A stretch of 57,517 nt of DNA, from assembly GCA_042095695.1 (NCBI GenBank), contig JBELMP010000003.1, forward strand, positions 1 through 57,517, read 5' to 3'. The notes under the pieces were generated by a model. The model was given only the letters and a program-made list of their open reading frames with translations, ran no database searches and was not told where the DNA came from. Below, one piece after another: positions 52,699 to 57,517 of this stretch. A program made the translations under genes and the position numbers. Numbering within the stretch: position 1 is the stretch's first letter; each line of letters opens with the position of its first letter. This stretch comes from Maricaulis sp042095695 (GTDB lineage Bacteria > Pseudomonadota > Alphaproteobacteria > Caulobacterales > Maricaulaceae).

Positions 52699-53054
52699 TG
52701 CGACAAGACGGCTTCTCCCTGATCGAGACCATGGCCGCCCTGGCGATCCTGTCGCTCACCGGCCTGGCTGTGTTGAACATGATGCAGGTGACCACGCGAA
52801 ATGCTGCGGCAATCGAGGAACGATCCCTGGCCATGCTGGCCGCAGAAAACCTTCTCAATCAGGAAATCCTGAGCAATCGGGAGTTCGAGGCGCGTAGCGG
52901 TGACTATGAGCTGGCGGGCGTTCGCTATGACTGGACGCTGCGCGTGGATAACACGACCGATCCGGATTTGCTTCGCCTGGCAATGTCGGTCCGAAGTGCT
53001 GAGGGGGAGCAAATTCTCGCCGAGCTGGAGACTTTCCAGCGCCGGAGGCGGTAA
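52698..53054 (+). CDS. gspI: Minor pseudopilin GspI
   Basis: A 118-residue minor pseudopilin. Cleavage site DG|FSLIETMAALAILSLTGLAV, then AAENLLNQEIL and DYELAGVRYDWTLRV, matching GspI in length and in the conserved NLLNQ-type helix. It joins GspJ and GspK in the pseudopilus tip. TGATG overlap with gspH. Confidence 0.88.
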   Translation: MRQDGFSLIETMAALAILSLTGLAVLNMMQVTTRNAAAIEERSLAMLAAENLLNQEILSNREFEARSGDYELAGVRYDWTLRVDNTTDPDLLRLAMSVRSAEGEQILAELETFQRRRR

Positions 53055-53695
53055 TGGACCGGCAGGCAGGCGTCTCTCTTGTAGAAATCCTGGTCGCGGC
53101 ATTCGTGCTTTCGATTGTGGCAACGATCTCCGTCGCTCTCATGGCAACAACGATGACAGCACAGGAAGCCAATGAGGCCGCATTGGCGCGGGCTGCGGAC
53201 CTCGACCGGCTGCGGGTTATCCTGCGCGAGGATTTTGGCCAGGTCGCCCTTCGGCCGAGCCGCGACGAGGCCGGATTTTCGCGGCGCTATATCTTTGCCG
53301 GCGACACGGAAGGTCTGCGGATTGTCGGCGAAACCGAGGAGCGCGGCCGGATTTTGGCATTTGCCCGTCATGGACGTGCCAACCCCGGCTATATCCGGGC
53401 GCGCAGCTCGCTGGTCTTCGTGGAGTATCTGGTTCGAGACAATGCCCTGATCAGGCGGACGCGGGAGTATCCTGACCTGTCATCGGAAACCCTCATGGTT
53501 GAGCAGGTCCTGCTGCAGGACATCGAAAACCTGGAGCTCAGCTTCTGGGTCGGAGCGAACTGGCGCGCTGATTATATTCTCACCCTGGATGCCGAGACGC
53601 GTATCCTGCCGCCGGCAATGCGGCTTCGTTACCAGCTCACCGGCGCCCGTGAGATCGAGCATATCGTGCTCAGTGCCGAAGGGTTTGCGTCATGA
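53054..53695 (+). CDS. gspJ: Minor pseudopilin GspJ
   Basis: A 213-residue minor pseudopilin. Cleavage site AG|VSLVEILVAAFVLSIVATIS with Glu at +5. LDRLRVILREDFGQVALRPSRD is the conserved helix and WVGANWRADY a late marker. TAATG overlap with gspI. Part of the tip complex. Confidence 0.88.
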   Translation: MDRQAGVSLVEILVAAFVLSIVATISVALMATTMTAQEANEAALARAADLDRLRVILREDFGQVALRPSRDEAGFSRRYIFAGDTEGLRIVGETEERGRILAFARHGRANPGYIRARSSLVFVEYLVRDNALIRRTREYPDLSSETLMVEQVLLQDIENLELSFWVGANWRADYILTLDAETRILPPAMRLRYQLTGAREIEHIVLSAEGFAS

Positions 53696-54684
53696 GGTCC
53701 TTCACCAAATCGGAACGTGGCGCATCGCTGATCAGCGCACTGCTTCTGGTCGCCCTGATGACATCGATCGCGCTCGCCCTGGCGACGGATATGCGCTTTG
53801 CCATGCGGCGTTCCGCCAATCTGGATGTTCGCGACCAGGCCTATTGGTATGCACTCGGTGCCCGCGATTTTGCGGAGGCCATCATTGATCGCGCGATGGA
53901 GGATCCCGCGTCCAACCTGCGTCCCGATGCGCGCTGGCTCAGCGGACCGCAAATCTTCCCGATCCGTGACGGGCAATTGTCCGGAACCGTGCGCGACGGG
54001 AATAATTGTTTCAATCTCAACAGCCTGGTGGTTAGCGATGCGGGCGGTATGCTCGTCGAAGACGGGCTGCAGCGCCAGCGTTTCGAACGCCTTATGATTG
54101 CGCTCGGCCTGCCATCACAGCAAGCCAGCCTGGTTGCCGCTCAGGCTGTCGACTGGATTGACAGCGATATCCGCTCCGTCATCGGCGGTGCGGAGGATGA
54201 TACCTATCTCGCAGAGGGCGCGCGCGGCTACAGGACCGGCAATACCCTCATGGCAGAACGGGAAGAATTACTGGGACTGTCGGCAATGACGCCGGCCATT
54301 TATGCGGCCCTTGCTCCCATCGTCTGCGTGCGGCCGACCAATGACGCCTTGCCCGTAAACCTGAATACGCTGCGACTGGACCAGGCCCCCTTGCTCGAGG
54401 CGATATTCGATGGCGCACTCAGCCGGACCGATGTTGACGGTGTGCTTCTGACGCGGCCGCAAGGCGGGTATGAAACACCGGGCGAATTCTGGGCGAACCC
54501 GATCATTGCGGCGGTCGAACCGGATGCCGGGGTGCAATCCATGATCGGCCTGACCACGAATTACTTTGAGATTGAAATCGATGTGCTTTATGCGGGCATG
54601 CGTTTCGAACTCTTCGAGATTGTCGAACGGCGCGAAGGTGGAAGTATTCGCCGCGTGTCCCAGCGATACGGAAGTTTTTCATGA
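53692..54684 (+). CDS. gspK: Minor pseudopilin GspK
   Basis: A 330-residue protein, the largest minor pseudopilin, as expected for GspK. Cleavage site RG|ASLISALLLVALMTSIALAL; it lacks Glu at +5, which is the GspK hallmark. The helical insertion has FNLNSLVVSD, GLPSQQASLVAAQAVDWIDSD, PVNLNTLRLDQAPLLEAIF. It caps the pseudopilus. Overlaps gspJ by 4 nt. Confidence 0.92.
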   Translation: MRSFTKSERGASLISALLLVALMTSIALALATDMRFAMRRSANLDVRDQAYWYALGARDFAEAIIDRAMEDPASNLRPDARWLSGPQIFPIRDGQLSGTVRDGNNCFNLNSLVVSDAGGMLVEDGLQRQRFERLMIALGLPSQQASLVAAQAVDWIDSDIRSVIGGAEDDTYLAEGARGYRTGNTLMAEREELLGLSAMTPAIYAALAPIVCVRPTNDALPVNLNTLRLDQAPLLEAIFDGALSRTDVDGVLLTRPQGGYETPGEFWANPIIAAVEPDAGVQSMIGLTTNYFEIEIDVLYAGMRFELFEIVERREGGSIRRVSQRYGSFS

Positions 54685-55904
54685 GCCAGGATCTGGTGAT
54701 CCATTTGCGCGATGGCGAGGCGTTTGCCTGGTCCATCCTGACCCGGGAGACCGGCGAGCGCCGGGCGTCCGGCCAGGCTGAGCTCGGTGCGCTGCCGAAT
54801 CTGCCGGATCTGGGTGAGATCGACCGGACGCTGCTTCTTCTGCCTGCCGAGCGCGTGTTCGCGACACAGATCGCGCTGGCTGCGCGCAGCGACCGGGAAG
54901 CAAGACAGGCCGCGCCCTTTATGATCGAGGATGAGCTGGCTTCGCGCCTTGAGGCGACTCGGATTGTGAGCGGGGCCAGGGATGAGAACGGCAAGCGCTG
55001 GATTTTCGCAATCGACGAGGACTGGTTCGACCATAGGCTGAAGCAGATCGAACCGCTGTTGAGCAAGCCGGTTAACATTCTGCCGGATGCCATGGCGATC
55101 GCCGAACCGGACGCAGCACTCACACTTTATGACCGGGCGGGCAGCGTGCTCTTCTGGTACGGCGCGGAAGTCCGGATCCCGGGGCAGGCTGCAGGCGGTG
55201 CCGCCGAGGCGCGCCTGTTCGAACAAGTGGCGGCCGCCCTGGTTGCCGGCGCCAATGGCGGTGAGGTCCGCGTTGCGCCCAGCCTTGGCTTGGCCGGGCC
55301 GGGCCTGAACGCATACTCGCCCCAGCCCCTTGATGTCTGTGCGTCGAAACTCGAGGACAGCCAGCTCGGCTTGCTGCCGGCCATGGCTGGAGAGAAATGG
55401 TTGTCCAGCCTGGACTGGACCGGTCTGCTCCTGCCCCTGCGGCGGGCCGCCGCGCTGGCGGCGGCGGCGGTGATCATCTTCGCTGCACTTCTGATCGGTG
55501 AGAGTGTCTATTATCGCTATCAGGCGGACCGGTTCGAGCAGGCCAGTATCGACGTCTATCGTGAGGTCAATCCCAGCTTCACTCGCGCCACTATTCCGGC
55601 AGAGGTTGAGCGTCTTTTGCGACAGGACCTGGCCCGGCTGGGCGGTGGTGCTGACACCTCCTCCTTCCTCAGCCTGGCTGCCGCCCTGGTCAGCCTGACC
55701 GAAGACAATGAGCGCGTACGGATTGAACATCTGCGCTTTGATCAATCCCGCGGCGAACTCCGTGTCTCGGCGATCTACACCGATTTTGCGGATTTCGATG
55801 CGTTGAGCGCCGCTGCAGAACGGCTGGGCGTGCAATTGCAGGACGAGGGCGCGCGCGAAGGCGATGCCGGACTGCAGGGCGAGTTTCTGTTGAGGGTGCA
55901 ATGA
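54681..55904 (+). CDS. gspL: Type II secretion system protein GspL
   Basis: A 407-residue inner-membrane protein that recruits GspE. The cytoplasmic actin-like domain (residues of about 1-245: LLLLPAERVFATQIALAARS, AAPFMIEDELA, DRAGSVLFWYG) is followed by one membrane segment (RRAAALAAAAVIIFAALLIG) and a periplasmic ferredoxin-like domain. Overlaps gspK by 4 nt. Confidence 0.9.
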   Translation: MSQDLVIHLRDGEAFAWSILTRETGERRASGQAELGALPNLPDLGEIDRTLLLLPAERVFATQIALAARSDREARQAAPFMIEDELASRLEATRIVSGARDENGKRWIFAIDEDWFDHRLKQIEPLLSKPVNILPDAMAIAEPDAALTLYDRAGSVLFWYGAEVRIPGQAAGGAAEARLFEQVAAALVAGANGGEVRVAPSLGLAGPGLNAYSPQPLDVCASKLEDSQLGLLPAMAGEKWLSSLDWTGLLLPLRRAAALAAAAVIIFAALLIGESVYYRYQADRFEQASIDVYREVNPSFTRATIPAEVERLLRQDLARLGGGADTSSFLSLAAALVSLTEDNERVRIEHLRFDQSRGELRVSAIYTDFADFDALSAAAERLGVQLQDEGAREGDAGLQGEFLLRVQ

Positions 55905-56407
55905 ACGCAGTAATGACCTCAATCCGTGAGTATTGGCACGACCTGTCCGATCGTGAGCAGATCCTGCTGGCGATTATGAGCGCGCTTCTGGGCTTTGTGA
56001 TCATCCATTTCCTGATCGCTCGCCCCCTGCTCGATTATCATGAGCGCTCTCGCGATGCCTATGTCGCTTCCATGCGCCTGTATCGCTCAATCGAAGCCGA
56101 TGCGCTGACCTATCGTGAATTGAGCGCTGGCGCTGTGCGGCGCGAAGCGACCAGCCAGCAATCCATGCGATCGATCGTCGGATCACTGGCCTTGACCAAT
56201 GGTATTGCTATTGCCCGCCTTGTGCCGGGCGATGACGGGTCGTTGACGGTCAGTATCGAGGAAGCCGAAACGGCCGCCGTGATGCAATGGCTGCGCGATC
56301 TCGACAGCCGGTTTGGGATCCGCGTCCACTCAAGCACCATGGACCGTGCCAGTGATGAACGCCTTCAGGCCAGCCTGGTCCTGCGCCGCGCGGGAGACGG
56401 GTCATGA
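55901..56407 (+). CDS. gspM: Type II secretion system protein GspM
   Basis: A 168-residue bitopic inner-membrane protein. LSDREQILLAIMSALLGFVIIHFLIARPLL is the cytoplasmic arm and membrane segment (quoted as two parts: LSDREQILLAIM and SALLGFVIIHFLI). The periplasmic ferredoxin-like domain follows (SMRSIVGSLALTNGI, MQWLRDLDSRFGIRV). It pairs with GspL. Overlaps both neighbours by 4 nt. Confidence 0.87.
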   Translation: MNAVMTSIREYWHDLSDREQILLAIMSALLGFVIIHFLIARPLLDYHERSRDAYVASMRLYRSIEADALTYRELSAGAVRREATSQQSMRSIVGSLALTNGIAIARLVPGDDGSLTVSIEEAETAAVMQWLRDLDSRFGIRVHSSTMDRASDERLQASLVLRRAGDGS

Positions 56408-57132
56408 TCATTCGGCTTGGCTTGCTGGCAGTTTTCCTCGTGTTCTGGATGATCACCCTCCTGCCGCTCAAGGCTGTGATGATCATGGCGGGCGGAACCA
56501 ATGCCTTCGGCTATCAGGATGTATATGGAACGGTCTGGGATGGACGTATCTATGGTCTTCGCCTGGGCGGCGATCGCGTGCGCGAGATCGAGATCAGTTC
56601 GCGAGCCCTGCCATTGATAGCGGGACGGGTGAGTGTGGATTGGGGCGTGAGTGATGACACGCTCCGCGGCCAGGGCCAGTCCGCCGTGTCCGGCGATTGG
56701 TTGTCCGCAGCAGATGTCGACCTCCGCGTCGGATTCGATCGACTTGGACTGGGCGGCTATCCCGGATTTACCGGCGACGAAATGGTCCGCATTTCTGTGA
56801 TCGAACTGGAAATGAAGGGCGATCAATGCATTCGCGCTGCCGGCGATGTCCGAAGCGATGCTATTGTCGCACTTGCCGAAACCTATGGCTATCAAGGGCC
56901 GGTCCTTGAAGGGGTTCTCCTTTGTGATGGCGAAGAACTCGTGCTGGATGTTTTCGGGAGTACTGACCGGATTGATCTTTCCGGGCGTGTCATCTTCAGC
57001 CGCGACGGCTATGCTTGGCAGATTGAGGCACAGACAGATCAAAGCGAACTGGCCGAGGCATTTGCGCTGATGGGGCTGGAGCGCGATGGCGAGGTCTGGC
57101 GGCAGTCCGGGAGGGCGCGGTATGATGGCTAG
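56404..57132 (+). CDS. gspN: Type II secretion system protein GspN
   Basis: A 242-residue protein with one N-terminal membrane segment (LGLLAVFLVFWMITLLPLKA) and a beta-rich periplasmic part. VYGTVWDGRIYGLRLGGDRV is the typical GspN start after the membrane segment. GspN is an optional member found in some systems, including the Caulobacter-type cluster; its role is unclear. Overlaps gspM by 4 nt. Confidence 0.85.
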   Translation: MIIRLGLLAVFLVFWMITLLPLKAVMIMAGGTNAFGYQDVYGTVWDGRIYGLRLGGDRVREIEISSRALPLIAGRVSVDWGVSDDTLRGQGQSAVSGDWLSAADVDLRVGFDRLGLGGYPGFTGDEMVRISVIELEMKGDQCIRAAGDVRSDAIVALAETYGYQGPVLEGVLLCDGEELVLDVFGSTDRIDLSGRVIFSRDGYAWQIEAQTDQSELAEAFALMGLERDGEVWRQSGRARYDG

Positions 57133-57517
57133 GGTAAAGACCGTTCTGATTGCGCTCGTGTGTAGTGGCGGGCTGACCGCCTGTGTCAGCACCGGCGGAG
57201 GCAATACGATTACGCCGCCGGTTTTTGGAAACTCGCGTTCTGCCCTTGCAACCGAAGCGGCAACCGGTCTGAGTGAATTGCCGCCGCAGACCCTTGCTGC
57301 GGGGGCCTGTGCGACGTTTTTCTGGTCAGCGGATAGTCAAAACAACTTCCTCGCCTTTGAGAATGAGACCGAAGGCTATTCCAATGTATTCGCGAATGGC
57401 ACGGTCCATGGCTTCTATATTCCGCCGCGCGAGGGCAATTATGTCGCCGGTGATGTGTATCGCCGCACCTATGTCGATCCGGCTCGTGATCTTGACATCC
57501 AGGTCGCAGGGACGATC
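57122..57517 (+). CDS. Lipoprotein at the end of the gsp operon (3' end cut by window edge)
   Basis: The frame opens at ATGATG 57122 and stays open to the right edge (132 codons). It begins MMARVKTVLIALVCSGGLTA and then the lipobox cysteine (GLTAC), followed by a glycine/threonine-rich linker. Visible later parts are ACATFFWSADSQNNFLAFEN and GFYIPPREGNYVAGDVYRR. I do not recognise the family. The start overlaps the end of gspN by 11 nt, so it is part of the same transcript. A pilotin-like role for GspD is possible but is only suggested by place and by the lipoprotein signal. Confidence 0.75.
   Translation, partial: MMARVKTVLIALVCSGGLTACVSTGGGNTITPPVFGNSRSALATEAATGLSELPPQTLAAGACATFFWSADSQNNFLAFENETEGYSNVFANGTVHGFYIPPREGNYVAGDVYRRTYVDPARDLDIQVAGTI

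Overview
The window looks like chromosomal DNA of a marine, stalked-type alphaproteobacterium of the Maricaulis/Hyphomonadaceae kind. Pointers are the high GC content, large TonB-dependent receptors, a SAM-II riboswitch, a bifunctional N-acetylglutamate synthase/kinase of the type crystallised from Maricaulis maris, and a lipoprotein-receptor-gspC-to-gspN arrangement that I recall from the elpS region of Caulobacter. Names rest on motifs and remembered family features; no database was searched.

Positions 1-11198 hold sulfur metabolism. hldE (LPS heptose) is cut by the left edge. metX-metB (methionine) lies behind a well-formed promoter and SAM-II riboswitch. A tight leftward operon, cysG / DUF2849 / cysI / DUF934-cysH / cysK / fpr (10150-3839), covers siroheme synthesis, sulfate and sulfite reduction, cysteine synthesis and the likely electron supply. 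It diverges from a LysR regulator across a 115-bp gap with a palindromic T-N11-A site.

Positions 11357-16033 encode a three-gene 2-oxoacid:ferredoxin oxidoreductase module with its own NAD(P)H/FeS subunit. Positions 16024-20157 hold four paralogous small regulators (XRE helix-turn-helix plus a PAS-like C-terminal domain) around a PiT-like transporter, with perfect palindromes upstream. Next come an MFS transporter with an unusual membrane insert, an alpha/beta hydrolase, a histidine phosphatase, kdsB, an arginine operon of the acetylated route (argF', argA/B fusion, argC) and a GT39-type glycosyltransferase.

Positions 29244-32944 carry a large TonB-dependent receptor broken by one frameshift, preceded by a leader packed with inverted repeats. 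Positions 33062-39689 carry polyamine genes: an agmatine route (aguA, a serine hydrolase, aguB) running right, and an ornithine decarboxylase / speD / speE operon running left from a long leader with a possible 25-codon leader peptide. A small membrane protein and a MarC protein lie between.

Positions 40116-57517 form a probable phosphate-starvation and secretion locus. It starts with an array of Pho-box half-sites, then an ElpS-like lipoprotein carrying an exact 633-bp internal duplication, a second TonB-dependent receptor, a terminator, an array of four 18-bp repeats, and a complete 12-gene type II secretion operon gspC-N. A truncated lipoprotein gene follows. The two receptors and the lipoprotein share a codon usage (GGT, GCT, CGT, TCT, GTT) typical of very highly expressed genes and unlike their neighbours.
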